Positions 48,116 through 61,428 of a stretch of DNA of 64,000 nucleotides are shown piece after piece. The notes below the pieces were generated by a model. The model was given only the letters and a program-made list of their open reading frames with translations, was not told the DNA's origin and did not search any database. The position numbers and the translations under genes are program-made. Source of the DNA: Antedon mediterranea (Eukaryota > Echinodermata > Crinoidea > Comatulida > Antedonidae); contig NC_092672.1 of the NCBI RefSeq assembly GCF_964355755.1, forward strand, positions 2,356,001 through 2,420,000, given 5' to 3'. Every line of letters starts with the position of its first letter. Position 1 is the stretch's first letter.

Positions 48116-48523
48116 ATTCGTAGTCTACACCCTAGCTAGTAGGCCTAGCTAACTACTAGCTAGAGGCCTAGCTAGGCCTAGGCCTAGGCTATATTTTAAT
48201 TTTAAGCCAGAAGAAGTGGATGCGGATTAACAAGCAACCCGATATGGCTTTGCTGGCAGACAAAAATACTTACTCTCAGCTTCGCGTATATTATTTTCCA
48301 GAAACCTTGATAAAATCTACAAAATAATGTTTGATTTAAAACTGTTTATATATTTTTTCGGCATTTCACGTTTTTTTAGCAGAGCGTAGAAACGTCGATA
48401 GCGCATGCGTAGTTCCAAGGGAACCAAACAACTCCCCAGATATGGAACGCTATGAGTGCAATCAAGTGCAATTTATTTTTTAAATTTAATTTATATACTT
48501 TATTTAATTTTTTGAAAATTTGG

Positions 48524-49809
48524 GGTGCCGTTTTCGGCCACCTCGACGTATATGGACTATACCATTATAAAAAGATGGGAAAATAGGGGTGTCCCATTTA
48601 TTAATTGAGTGTGTTAATGTGTCAAAATACTGCTGCTTTTGTTCTTTTGTTTAGTGCATTATGTTTCAGCAACAAAGGGAAAACAACTACGCCCTGCATG
48701 CTGTTACAAATAAACAAGAAATATTTCTTACAAAAAACGCTGCTCGCTTATTGAAAAATATTTTTTATTTCAAATGTTTTTGAATGTGTCATTTTATTGT
48801 CACATAATATAGTTATTTTACCTGAAAAAAATGTAATTTAAAGCAACAAATACTTAAATTGTCTGTCAGACAATGGTTTTTGGGTTTCTTTTCATTTTTT
48901 ATATGTGAATAAATATTACTTTTTTGTTACAGAAGTGAATACTCAATTTCTGTCACTTTAGTTAATTTTATTGCTAAGGTCAAATCTGGGGGTCACTTCA
49001 TGACCCTAGATATTTCAATTGTGAAGTATCCTATTACAAACACAAACTTTAATGGACTGTTTCGATAATAATTCAATGAATATCTGACAGTGAATATACC
49101 AGAAATGCTTAGGGATTTGTAATTTTAGCATGACATGTCCTAATAGACTCTTTCCCAGCCGTTTTTTGGGTCTACTGTAGCAGCTGGAATCAATAAATCA
49201 TAGTGGAGTTTCCATTTTCACAAAACTGTCTGTCCTTAGAACTATAACTGCTGCTTGCTTTAGCTTCTGATTGAGTAGTCCTAATGGGACGTAGCGGGCT
49301 AGAGCAGCAGCGTGAAAATATAATTTACCTAACGATAACACAGTAGTACATTTAATAAAGATGACAGTAGTACTAGTACATTTAATAAGATCTATAACAT
49401 ACTGATTATTAGGTAATCAGTAAAACAAATAAACATTATAATTTTGTCAATGAATCTGTACCATTTTGTTCCCAGAAAACACAGCGTTTGACATTGCGTG
49501 TTTTTAGGTTTGGTTCTATAAAATTTGTTTTATTTAAAATATCTTTATTTAATATAGTAATATTGTTTCAAAATCTTACCATTCCCTAACACAGTACCTA
49601 ATAATAACATGCCTTATAAAAAGTACATGCATTGCTAGTTTTTTATGTTTTATATTGTTACTTGTAGTTTGTACTGTAGGTTACGTAACAGAACAATTGT
49701 ATTGTCTTCCCATTCAATAGACACCCTTCTCTACATAAAACATAATACAGCACACCCCTATCATAATAATGGTATAGTCCATATAAGTCGAGGTGGCCGA
49801 AAACGGCAC
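48524..49809. mobile_element. TIR element, ~45-bp inverted ends
   Basis: ggtgccgttttcggccacct and tatatggactataccatta occur at the left and inverted at 49766-49809. The interior of ~1.2 kb is AT-rich with no recognisable protein. Non-autonomous. Confidence 0.75.
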
Positions 49810-49930
49810 CTGATCCTTAAGTCTTCAATGGGCTTGAATTTTAAGGAGGCCGAAATTTTATAGCACGTCATGACCGTCATTTAGGCTAGAATCATCGATC
49901 CCCTAATCGCCACCACTGTTATGATCGTCC

Positions 49931-50672
49931 GATGTTAACTTAATCGTAAAAAATATTAAAGCATTTTAGAAAACATATTCGATGACGAATCAACGTTCAG
50001 GCCAAGGGAAGGTTGTGTGAGCTGTGATAGAGTGGAAGAAACGTATATTTTTATTTATTTCTGTAGTTTTATGTGAATTTTTAACTTTGAACAAACGAGA
50101 ATAATTTCATGTAGGCCTATAGTATTATATGTTACTGTGTTTGACATTGGTATAAATGTCGTATTGTAATTTTGTACCACAGCACAGATACTGTATGACC
50201 ATAAAAGTTAAATATATTTGTTTAATGATTAGAAATCACGCCATGCCATAACAACGACCTTTGGTAAAAAACCTTGCTAATCAGCCCAACGCCCTATTTT
50301 ATGAGATATACATTGAATATAACACCTCGTGATTTAGGACTTGAGTATACTTGATAGCTCTTTGTTCTATAAGATACAACGACTGAGACGAAATAAAAAC
50401 TGTTCACAAGAAAGAACATTAATTTTGACAATTCTAGAGGGAAACATCGATGCTTTAAGATAGATCACCGTTGAGTATATTTATATTTTTTATGTTAGAG
50501 AAGCAGTGGAATTTAAATTGTTGTGCGACATAAAACAAACCAAGGTAGGGCCTATATAACAAAAGGTTACGATAACTATTAGCCGATCTTCTCACAAGAT
50601 TATCCATAACAGTGAACAGACTACATTCTACAGCGTTTTTTAGAAATGAAGAAAGAAAACTGAATTGACAAC
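49931..50672. other. 5' flank of NLR gene B
   Basis: No exon recognised other than a likely 5' untranslated segment just before the ATG (acceptor gcgttttttag at about 50633-50642). Upstream sequence differs from that of genes A and C except for the last ~30 bp. Confidence 0.45.
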
Positions 50673-50744
50673 ATGGCAACAGGTAATGTAACAATTGTTA
50701 TTCATATTTCATTAAGTTTTGAAAATAATAATAAGAATAATAAC

Positions 50745-50780
<36 letters not shown>

Positions 50781-53700
50781 TTGTAATAATTTCTTTCTTT
50801 TTAAAATAAAATATAGATTTTGATGTGGACTTAGTGAACTTTTCAGAATGGTATGATAAAAACAACCTCGTCAGACAGCTGAAGGTTTTATACCACGATT
50901 TAATTTCAGTAGCAGACATAGACAAAGCCAACACAACGATAGATCTTCTGAATGCATTGAGGAAAACAGGACGTTTAAGCCCAGGCAATCTGGAGTTACT
51001 TTATGAAACGATAAAAGTAACCCAAACGTTTGGAGCTATCAAAGTTTTCCAACAATCTATCTTTGAAGTTCAAGAAATACAAATTATAAATTTCACCCCA
51101 TATCGACACTGGATTGCAGATTTTGGAAACGAACTACGAAAGGCTGCTGTTAAGAAAATTGATGCACTCTTCAACAATCCTTTAAAGAATTATGAAGACT
51201 CTTGGAGTATGATTATAGACTTGGAACAAAGACAAATACTTTGTGGAGAAAGAAAAGAAGAGTTTATTAACAAGCTTAACAAAATTGGACTGGCATCAAC
51301 GATGAAATGCCTGACACAAGGTATGTAACAGGAACGAATTAGCAAACAAATCATTAGTTGGAGAAGATGTGAAAACTCGCAGGGCATACTACAAATAATT
51401 ACGAGGAAAACCCAATCTAAAAAAATAATTACAACAATCAATCAATTGTTTGTTCGCCACTTATCATTGGCTGAATATGTAGCAAAACTTGTTTGGGCAT
51501 TATTTGAATTTGGACTCCAATAAAATGGTTTAGGTTTTTTTCATTTCAGTACAGAAATTTAAGTTTTCTTCTTCAGTGATAAGTGATAGATTTGAAATTG
51601 TGTTTGTCGCCCTCTATATGCAAGTGCGTTGCTAAAAGGGAATTTTGTGAAAACGTCCTTAATTGCAGTATAAACTTGACTACTTAAATGGGAATATTTC
51701 TACAATGAAAACTGTATTTCTTTATATTCGAATTGTAGTTTTATACTATGAAATTTATAATTATTCTGAACTATTATTCTAAACTATTTATCTATTCTTA
51801 TTTATCATTAAACAGTAAATGTACCTAACACAAGTAAAACAGAACAAGGAACGCAAAAAGAGTTTAAATCAGAAACAGGTTCGTTATTAAAATGTAATGT
51901 ATACATTTTCACCCAAAAGAAGTTTATTATGCGGTAGAATAATTGTTGTAAATTCAGTTTAATTCTAATTACAATAATTATAAGGTCGGTTTGATAACAA
52001 TATTATGACACTTATTATTTATTTCTTTATAAAACAGGAGATGTGTCGACTAATAGTAACAAAGAACAAGAAACGCAGAATAAGGTTGAGTCAGAAACAG
52101 GTTAGTTATTAGAATGTATCTATAATTTTTCTCCCATAAAGACGCTTTTAGGTAGAATATTTATCGTTGTAAATTCTGATTTATTAAGTAAAGTCATAAA
52201 CAAGCATGAAACATGTAATTATAATTAGGATTAGTATGATATATAATTAGAATATAGAATATATATTCCAACAATCATATTCCAACAATTTAATTGTCCT
52301 CAGTACAGTCCGGTATGAACAATTAATTCTTTTATTACAGCAAAATTAAGAAATTTGCAACTAAAAATGAAACTTACATTGTTATCGTTTTCTTGACTGA
52401 GTTAGTTTGATTTCTACATCTACAATATTTGATTTGTGATAAATTCATTTTTCGGTTTGCTGCCCTCTCTTGAGCATATTTCCATTTTTTTGTTTCTGAC
52501 GATAGAAAGAAAATGTGTTGGTCGCCCTCTATAAACCCAATAATTTACAAAAAAAATACGATACAAATATTTATACGACAGAGTTTGGTATAACTGATAA
52601 CAATCTTTAATAACTTTAGAATTTTATTTTTTACTTACTTAAATTTATATGTTAGAATATTATTATGTGTTATGATATGGATTCTGAAATAAAAGTGAAT
52701 TGAATTGAATTTAGGTAAATCATTTCAAATTGCTATAGCCTAATAACAAATTTCAATTTCATTTACCTATAATGACATTATCTAGGCCTGTAAAATAAAC
52801 AACCAAATCACTATAATTGTTAACAACTTAGGCCTTACTAAAATAAACTAAATATAAATAGATAAAATTAATATCAACAACAATAATAATATATATAATG
52901 CTTAATAGAATATGATTAATTATAAGATTCATTCTATTAAATAACTTTCTTTCTTTTTAGAAAAGATAGAAACATATCTGATTCAAATACAAAAGGACAA
53001 GTGCAGCCAGGCCAGTACATTTACACCTGCAATAATGAATGATAGATACAAAGTTGACATTTCACAGATGTTTACCGATATGGAATTACTAACGGAAAGT
53101 GAAAACAATAAAGAAACCAGCAAACCAACAACATTGGAAGAAGTGATTGATGTTATCAGTTCTAAACCTGGATGTAGAGCTCTCATAGAAGGGGAAGGGG
53201 GTATTGGAAAAACTACTATATTAAGACATTTATCATACACATGGGCTACTAATGGGCCTAATCAATATACTAATGGGCCTAATCAATCTAATAATGTCTT
53301 TAAAGGTAAAATTGTATTTCTTTTATATCTAAGAGATTTGGAAAAAGATGCCGATATCTTCGATTTAATTATAAAGCAACTGGACATGACAGATTTCAAT
53401 GTAAAGACAGATCTCCCAAACGATTCACGGTTGATTAGAAAATTTATAAAGAAACATGACACTAAAGTTGTGTTGCTACTAGACGGATTAGATGAATTAA
53501 GAGTTAATAATCAAATCGTTATTAGTCTTTTCAGAAAAGACAACTTTAAAAACAGTACTGTGATACTTACATCACGACCAGAAAACATAGATAAATGTAT
53601 AAAAGAGTGTAATGTACATGTAAGAGTTAAGGGATTTAATAAGAAGAGCATAGGTAAGTATATTGACAAACATTTTACGTATTTTGGAAGACCAGCATTG

Positions 53701-54939
53701 GGAGAATCCCTTAGAATCGAATTGGATATTGACACTTATCCTGTTGGGCGAAAACATCCTGAAGCATATTCAATGTGCAAAAACCCAATGCTACTTCTTA
53801 CAATCTGTATGCTATGGGAGGATAATCAAAATCTTCCTAGTGATAATACAGCTCTTTTCAAACAACTATTTCGTAGTATTTTAAATCAGTTTAACAAAAT
53901 AGAAAATTGTCAAAAGATTACTAAATTTGAAAACATTCCAGCGGAATATGTAAATTCTATGATTTTGTTAGGAAAATGTATGTATGCTAACTTGAAAGTA
54001 AATAAACTTTCAATAACTAAACAAGATTTGACTGATAAACATTCGAACACAAATATAGTTGACCTAGCCCTAAAACTTGGATTTGTTTACAAAGAAGCAC
54101 CACTTTCAAAATTTAATTGTGAAAGAATATTTATGCCTCTTCACAAATTGATCGTAGAATCATTGGTGGGATTTTACTTGTCTAAATTATTTGAAAGTGA
54201 AAATATAAAGGATGAATGCTCAGATGTAAGACAATTACTAATACCATTGGGTGATGATGAATTGGATGAAATAAAAAGCGAGTATTTCAATGTTGCCAGA
54301 CATTTTGCACTTGGTTTTCTTGATGCTGCAACTGTTGGTTATTATTTAAAGCAATATATCACAAAACATTTCCCATTAAGAATGAGAAGTAGAATTCGGA
54401 AGTTTTTTTTTGGCATTAAGATTACAGACAAGGAACGATTTATTGCGAACATTTTAGACATTAAACCTTTTGAACCTTATCGATATGTTGGTGTTAGTAT
54501 TCGGAATGTATCACGTGATGTATTTAATAACTTTCTTACAGAATTTTCTCACGAACAAGTTCAATTAGCATTAGAATATCTCGATATCTCTGGCAATAAC
54601 CTTCACAACATTGATGTTAATTCAATGTCTTCATTACTCATTATGTGTCCTAAGCTGAGGTTGCTTGACATGAGTCATTGCAATCTATCAGGTGACGTCA
54701 TCAATCACTTGGGTACAGAATGTTCTCTCAAACAAGTTCAATTGGCATTACGTTCTCTCCGTATCTCTGGTAATAACTTTCACAACATTGATGTTAATTC
54801 ATTGTCTTCATTACTCATTATGTGTCCTAAGCTGGATTGGCTTGACATGAGGCATTGCAGTCTATTAGGTGAAGTAATCAATTACTTGACCGAAGAGTGT
54901 TCAAACAGAGGCATCAATTTTTATACAGTTTATATATAA
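50673..54939 (+). CDS. NLR gene B: DED-DED-NACHT-LRR receptor
   Basis: Five coding exons at 50673-50682, 50817-51320, 51816-51878, 52038-52100 and 52961-54939. Phase-1 GT/AG introns throughout, 2619 nt, 872 aa. Exon 1 encodes Met-Ala-Thr. Exon 2 carries two DED-like domains nearly identical to gene A. Exons 3 and 4 are 63 nt each and related to each other, a duplicated linker exon. NACHT: Walker A GEGGIGKT at 291-298, Walker B LLLDGLDE at 385-392, TSRP further on. Compared with gene A there is an insertion with a doubled TNGPNQ between the P-loop and the next strand. Two 59-residue LRR modules plus a partial one close the protein, one fewer than in gene A. AATAAA at 55020. Probably a cytosolic innate immune sensor; ligand unknown. 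Confidence 0.9.
54561..54925 (+). repeat. 177-bp LRR modules in gene B
   Basis: gttcaattagcattag...ctttcacaac...cattactcattatgtgtcct style units repeat at 177-bp spacing, two full and one partial. The first unit's 5' part (around 54500-54560) is diverged. Highly similar to gene A modules. Confidence 0.85.
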
Positions 54940-57205
54940 TTATATATAAACATCACCTTTATAAAACTCGCAGAACGTAAGTGTCATTTTGGAAATTCTA
55001 AAAATGTCATGCAATCTAAAATAAATCTTCAAAAAAATCCGGAATAGATTATTTCCAAATTTATAATATTGTCTTTTTAAGGAATAATTTCAAAAGCAAA
55101 ATTTTATTTTCTCAAAAGTGTGTTCCTCTTCTCATTGCGTCGAATACGCGTACTTCATCCATATTCATCATCTTCTTCCTAGACGCGCGCGTACAATCAA
55201 AGAGAGCTAGCTAGCTCTCTGCATATCTCTGCATGCTACATACGCGTGTACAGGATATTATATTATATATATAAATACTGTATAAGTTAGGCAACAATTG
55301 TTGCTAAGTGATATTATTTTTATTTAATTACAACATGATACTGTATGGTAGGAATTGACAATTTATATTCTGTGTGTTTATATTGGTATAATTCAGTTTT
55401 TCTTAGTTTTTCTTTATTTCTTTTTTAACAAATACAGCTCAAATGACCAGTTCTTTTCCGATATTCTTGAGATAATATTTGATTTGTGGTGAATGTGCAA
55501 TGTATAAAGTCTGCATAACTGCACTGTCAGTCATTCATATGTTTTAGTGATATTGTTTTTACTTAGTTTAACATTTTACGTAGTAGATTTATTTATAATC
55601 TATTTTAAATTTGTTCATATTTTGGGGGAAATACATGTTTAATAACGATGGTGGTATATGGTATTGGCAATTTGATTTAATTCATGTCTGATAATAGACG
55701 AACATTTTTTATATTTCTTGTTTGTACAATTCATTTGAATTTGGGCAATTTGTACGATGGATGTATATATATTTTATGATAATTTAATTAATTAATGTAA
55801 GTATGTTGATAATATTAATTAGACTCTAAGTAATAAATGTGCCAAACTCTGCATGGCAAATTTCATATTGCGCTAACTTTTACTTGATGATGACAAATAA
55901 AAGTAATAATGTTGTAATACGTTGTTTATCTTTTCTTTTCTTTTGTGTGATTGAAAATAATTCATGTGATCAGAGGCAGATCCAGGGTCACATGATCTAC
56001 CCTCTCGACACTCTTTATTTTCACCGTCTAAACACGCCTTAATATGGTCGAACCAGTCAAGATCTTGGACCCCCCCCCCCACTCCCCCAAGGGATATGCT
56101 CTCCTCTCAAATCTATTATTAGCGTAATTGTTCATAAATTCTGGATCTGCGCCTGGTGATACAGTATGTATGTAGCCTAGGCCTACAGTATTTATCTGCG
56201 CCTGGTGATACAGTATGTTGGAATACAGTATTTATCACAAATAAATCTGAGACAATCATTTGCAGTGGCGGATCCAGGATTTTGAAAAAGGGGCCCAGGG
56301 CCTAAAGATAAAGTTTTCAATGGATCTATTTAAAAAAATCGTTGTCGTTTTAACATCAAATTACCCTATCACAAATTAAATACGGTCGGTACATTTTCAC
56401 AGAACACTTATTTTTATTGACGTTATACTTGTAGGCTACTGGTACTAAGATTACCATAAAGACGCCAACAGAAAAACAATATACATATTAAAGCTAGCTA
56501 CCTTCATTTTGTTTACACATCGAATTTGAATATTACAAGAATAAAACATGATTATATAAATATGAAGACAATAGTGATAGTGATGAAGAAGCTGTTTAGA
56601 TTATACATGTCACGACGAGATACTGATAGTGGTGATCACAACCACGTATATTGTGTACAATGCCAGCTACCTACTTGAATATTACAAGATTAAAACATGA
56701 ATATAATTAAATAATGAATACGATAGTTATGAAGACTGTTGAAGTTACTGAACGATGATCAACGACGTATATTTTGTACAGCAATGATGATGCAATGGTA
56801 CTAGATACATTTGATAACACTGTAAGTATTTTAAACAAATAAAAGGAAAAAATGGAAAAATATAAACATTATTATCCTGTTTGTATTTACAAATTATTAA
56901 ACAAAAGTATAAAAACTTAATAAACCGTACGCTAAGTCTTCTAAATCAGCATAATTATAAATAATTACAAAGTTTGTTTGCTCATGCAGGTATCAACAAA
57001 GCAATACCATGTATTTTCATGTGTTTACCACAAAGTGCTAATTATAATATTAAAAAACTCTAAAAGACTCAACATCTATCCACCACCTAATCAAACTGGA
57101 AGTTAAAAAAGAAATGTTATTTTTTAATAATTGCACAAATAAAGGAATGCGTTGCACTGAATGTTTCTTAATGAATAAATTGTATGTAACGCAATAAGTT
57201 ATCGA
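54940..57205. repeat. 3' block of the NLR unit, copy B
   Basis: Collinear with 15478-18160, including the poly(C) run (56068-56080), the agagagctagctagctctct palindrome and the MITE-like piece at 55973-56160. Shorter than copy A by two deletions. No coding exon seen. Confidence 0.85.
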
Positions 57206-57320
57206 ACTAAGGCCAATGTGAATAGTGAAGCGTAACGGTGCTTCCTGAACGTTTAGGTTCGAATCTCCAGTTGCTGTTTTGATTGCTTAACAGTTGCATT
57301 TGTTAATGCATCAACCTATA
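57205..57320 (-). pseudogene. Exon-like module, copy 3 (broken)
   Basis: Same module as 19207-19382 with the shared ggttcgaatctccagttgct. A one-base deletion relative to the 19.2-kb copy breaks the minus-strand frame. Confidence 0.4.
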
Positions 57321-58970
57321 AAGAAAATTTTCTTTAAAACCCAAGAACAGCAATACATACCAATCTCAAAATACGATGGCCAAAAAGAAAGGCAGAATAA
57401 CAATAATAATAATAATAATAATAAGCTTTATTTAATAACGAATACTTAACTCAACTGAAAGTTGTTTTTCAATAAATTTATCTTTATCTTATCAGTAAGA
57501 CCGTGTTTAAAGGAAAACACCAAAAAAAAAATAAATGTAAAAAGAACTTAATTACTATCAAAACAGGTAATAAAACAATTACAATGAAATAAAATGAAAC
57601 AAGGATACACTTACTAACTATAAAATTAAATAATACACTACATTTAAATAAAGCTACATGAAATTAGCAGTTAACAGTTTCTTAAAAAGAGAGACAGAGT
57701 TCACATTTTTAATATCTTCATGTAATATGGAAGTTCAATGAAGATTAGTTCAAAAATGAATTGATATATCTTCGTTTACCTTTTTTTAAAAATCTGTTTC
57801 ATTTTTAATTTACAAAAAAGGTATTATATGCATTCACATATGAATGGTTCAGTAGAATTTGTTTAAATCCTGTTCATTATTATTTGCGTACATTGCAGTG
57901 CGAACCAACATTTCAAGGACTGGATTAAGAAATGTGCAAGAGTGTCATCTACTACTGTAACTGAATGATGTTGCAGATGTCAAGACATTATAGTATTATG
58001 TTCAAATGATTCCGTGTATTTTCTGTGTAATAATTACTGTACTGTTAAATCAAGAATTCCGTATAGTGTTTCATTTATAAGGAAGTGCTAAACAAGATGT
58101 TATAATCACACGTGATATGAATACTGTTGACCTAATCGAGGGGTGCAGAAGCTGCTACGAAATCGTCAACGATTAACTATATCCAGTTTTAAACCAATAA
58201 TAAATACAAAATATGTATGTAGACATTTTATTTAATATAAACATCAATCCGGTATCTGAAATTAAGTAATTCCAAAAAATACATGTATAGCTGGCTTTTG
58301 GCTAATACTTTTATATCAATTTTAAGAATTGGCAATTTTGTTCCTGTTCATCGAGGAATAAGGCCGCCGCCTAAACATAAAACGGAAAAGAGCCAGCATT
58401 ATCTATGCAAAAACAAAACACAATACTACTAATATTACTCTTTCCAAATGTCAGTAATGCATTTCATCATTTAACTTCGGCTAACAACAATTTTAATTTT
58501 CTGCATACTTTTTTTTCTCTTCTGACTTATTGTTGTCAACATAAGTTTATATTATATCCTAAGTAAATAAAATAATTATTCAATGAAATTCATCAATGAT
58601 TTAAGATACTACATTTGCAGGGTGAAAATGTAAGCGTGTGCCTAAATCAAATGAAAGTTCCCAAATTTACCAAACCCACCACATATCGACGTGCACAGAC
58701 TGGGAATTAGGCTTACAAGTATAAGTGATTACACATCACGCCCTCATCGTAAATGTTAAATTTACACGTCACACACAGTGTTGCTATTCAGTGCATTGCC
58801 CTATTGACCATACATTTACCTCATTTACGATTTGAAAATCTGCTCATGATTTTTTGAATGATTGAACACGTCAACTTTGACAATATTTAACGTTCGTTTC
58901 CAGAAGAATGCGCCAGAGCTGTTGAATTAAATGGATTAAAGCTATTTTTTTGTTTAAAATCATCAAAATA
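57321..58970. other. Intergenic spacer with (AAT)n
   Basis: Contains cgatggccaaaaagaaaggc, also present upstream of genes A and C, and an (AAT)n run at 57397-57424. Then AT-rich sequence distantly like 9.9-11.0 kb (for example around 58200-58250). No exon recognised. Confidence 0.5.
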
Positions 58971-58974
58971 ATAT

Positions 58975-60780
58975 TATTATTTTAACAAACCTTTAAACAA
59001 ATTGATTCAATCCATTCAAAGTCGCAACTCTTTATGGCTCTGGGTTTGTTGATGTACTACGCATGCGCATGTACGTGTGAACGGATTGTATAATTAGGGC
59101 GTTATAACGCCGTATTATTATAAAATAATTTTTTCTTTGGTGGAAATCAGCCACGGTAGAATACCCACCTAATTCAAAAAATACAATGATTATTTTTGGT
59201 GATCTTTTTCCAGAGCCTCTGAGCACTTTAAAGTTTGGATACAGATGATGTAAGAGTTGATGGACGTATCTAAAAACTGAATTGTATCTAATCCACACCT
59301 TAATTATATAAACAATGGATCTGATTGATCAAATTTTAGCACTTGATTATTTTTGTTAACTAGTATAATATTTCAATAGTAAAATTTGATTATTTAAGAT
59401 GACACCTACATCATTTAATTTTTATGATTTTTTAAAAGCATTATTCTTTTAAAATACAACTCAATTACAGTGAATTTTACAGAGCAACGAACGAACGTTA
59501 ACCTTAAAAATGCCCTGATCTCGGTAAATGGCCACTAACATTTTACAGAGCAACGTGAACGTTAACCTTAAAAATGCCCTGATCTCGGTATATGGCGACT
59601 AAATTTTTTTACAAATGTTTTCCTCTTGGCTGGATAACTTAGCATAGGCTTAAAGTTTTATGTATTATATAGGCCTATAGGTTTCCTTCCACACCTACTT
59701 TGTTTTTATTAATTGTTATCGTACGTGTTTATATAATTATTATTTTATGTATTTTTAATATAATGTGTGGAGAATATTTACTGAATATTTATTGAATATT
59801 GAATAAACGAATTGAATTGAATGTGTAGGTTCAAGTCTCAATTAAATTGGGTTGACCTAAAAAATACACACACAAATATATACACTATATACACTATATA
59901 CACTATATACACTCAATGAGATGATAGGATATCATAGCAAACAAATGCAGAATGGAATAATTACAGATTTCGAAAATTATCAAAGAATTCTTAAATTATT
60001 ATCATCCTAAGCAGAAGCCCTTTCCACGCATCAATGAAGATTAGTTTTTAAATTCAATTCACATGTATTTAGTCATTATTATTATTATTATTATTATTAA
60101 ATAAATATTATTATTTTTAATTACAATTTCAGTAGCCTATATAATTGATGGCAAAGGTCCTTCATAAAGAAGTTAACAATTCTGTTTTTGCAGGACACTT
60201 TTACATAAAAAGACCAAACAGGGTAATCTTCACATAATAGTAGGCCTACATTTAATATAAACGCGAAGCGGACGAACAATAGTCAATAGATTCAAATAAA
60301 TATTACCTTGAATTCGTGCGTAATAGAATACCAAGTTCAGTAATAACAACTTCCAACAAATACTTATATCGCTAAGTCAATTGTCTTCCTGTTTATGAAA
60401 TATATGGTGTTTTGGAATTGTATTGTTTTCAATTAACTATGTACCAGAAAATTATTACTAGAAAAATTGTTTATAGGCCTACCTTTTGTAGATAAGAAAT
60501 TACACTTAGCCGAAAGTGAACAAGAGATCAAGGTTCAATAACATTTTCTGTGTAATAGACCTAATTCTAACATGTATGATAGTGAAGTGTAATGGTGCTT
60601 TCTCAACGTTTAAGTTCGAATCTCTGCAGTTGCTGTTTGATGGCCTGAACAATTGCATTTTTTAATGAGTCAAACTAAAGTGAAACGTTCTTTAAAACCA
60701 AAGAAACAATAATACATTATTACCAAAAGGTTAGTCTAGGTTCTAGACTGAACTTATTAAAAAAATAAATATTTTGGTAT
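58975..60780. repeat. Intergenic block of the NLR unit, copy 2
   Basis: Collinear with 3235-5030. Differs by a local ~55-bp duplication around 59480-59590 (taccttaaa...ctcggtaaatgg repeated) and lacks the double palindrome seen at 4.0 kb. No exon recognised except the module relic near its end. Confidence 0.85.
60585..60680 (-). pseudogene. Exon-like module, copy 4 (broken)
   Basis: Diverged copy with taagttcgaatctctgcagt. Small indels destroy the minus-strand frame. Confidence 0.4.
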
Positions 60781-61428
60781 ATATGGCGTTTCATACGTAA
60801 AATACATAGGCTTGTATTTTCAGACAAAAATAAGGCAAGAGACAAACATAAAAAAGACAATAAATACAGACTTGGGACAAGTCTACCAAAACGTACTTAT
60901 CTCATTATACGATGGCCAAAAAGAAGGGCAGAATGGAATTAATTACAGAATTTCAATGAAGATTAGTTCGTTTGATTCAAAGTAGCCTACAGGTCATTAA
61001 ATATTACGAAAATCAAACAAGTATAGAATCCGACAACAGCAATGTTAACTTGGAATCATGCCAAGCCGTACATCAAATTACTCCGCTTCCCTAATACTTC
61101 TTAGTTTCATTTCATGAAAGGTTTTTAAATTGTTTTAAGATTGTATGTTTCTCTTTCTTTAATTAATAATGTTGCCAGCAATAGCCAAAAATGTAATACA
61201 AGCATTGAAACATATTAATGATTCAATAGAATTTGTTTAAATATTATTACATCTCTAAGTTGGATCACGACCACATTGACGTGCAGTTCCACGGACTTGT
61301 TTGAGAAATTCAACGTAGAATAGTAGAATTATTCATTTACTACTACATTATACTGATATATAGAAATGATAACAATTAGTTCAAAGGATTCTGTATATTA
61401 GTTCTAAGAATAATTTCTGTGAAATTTT

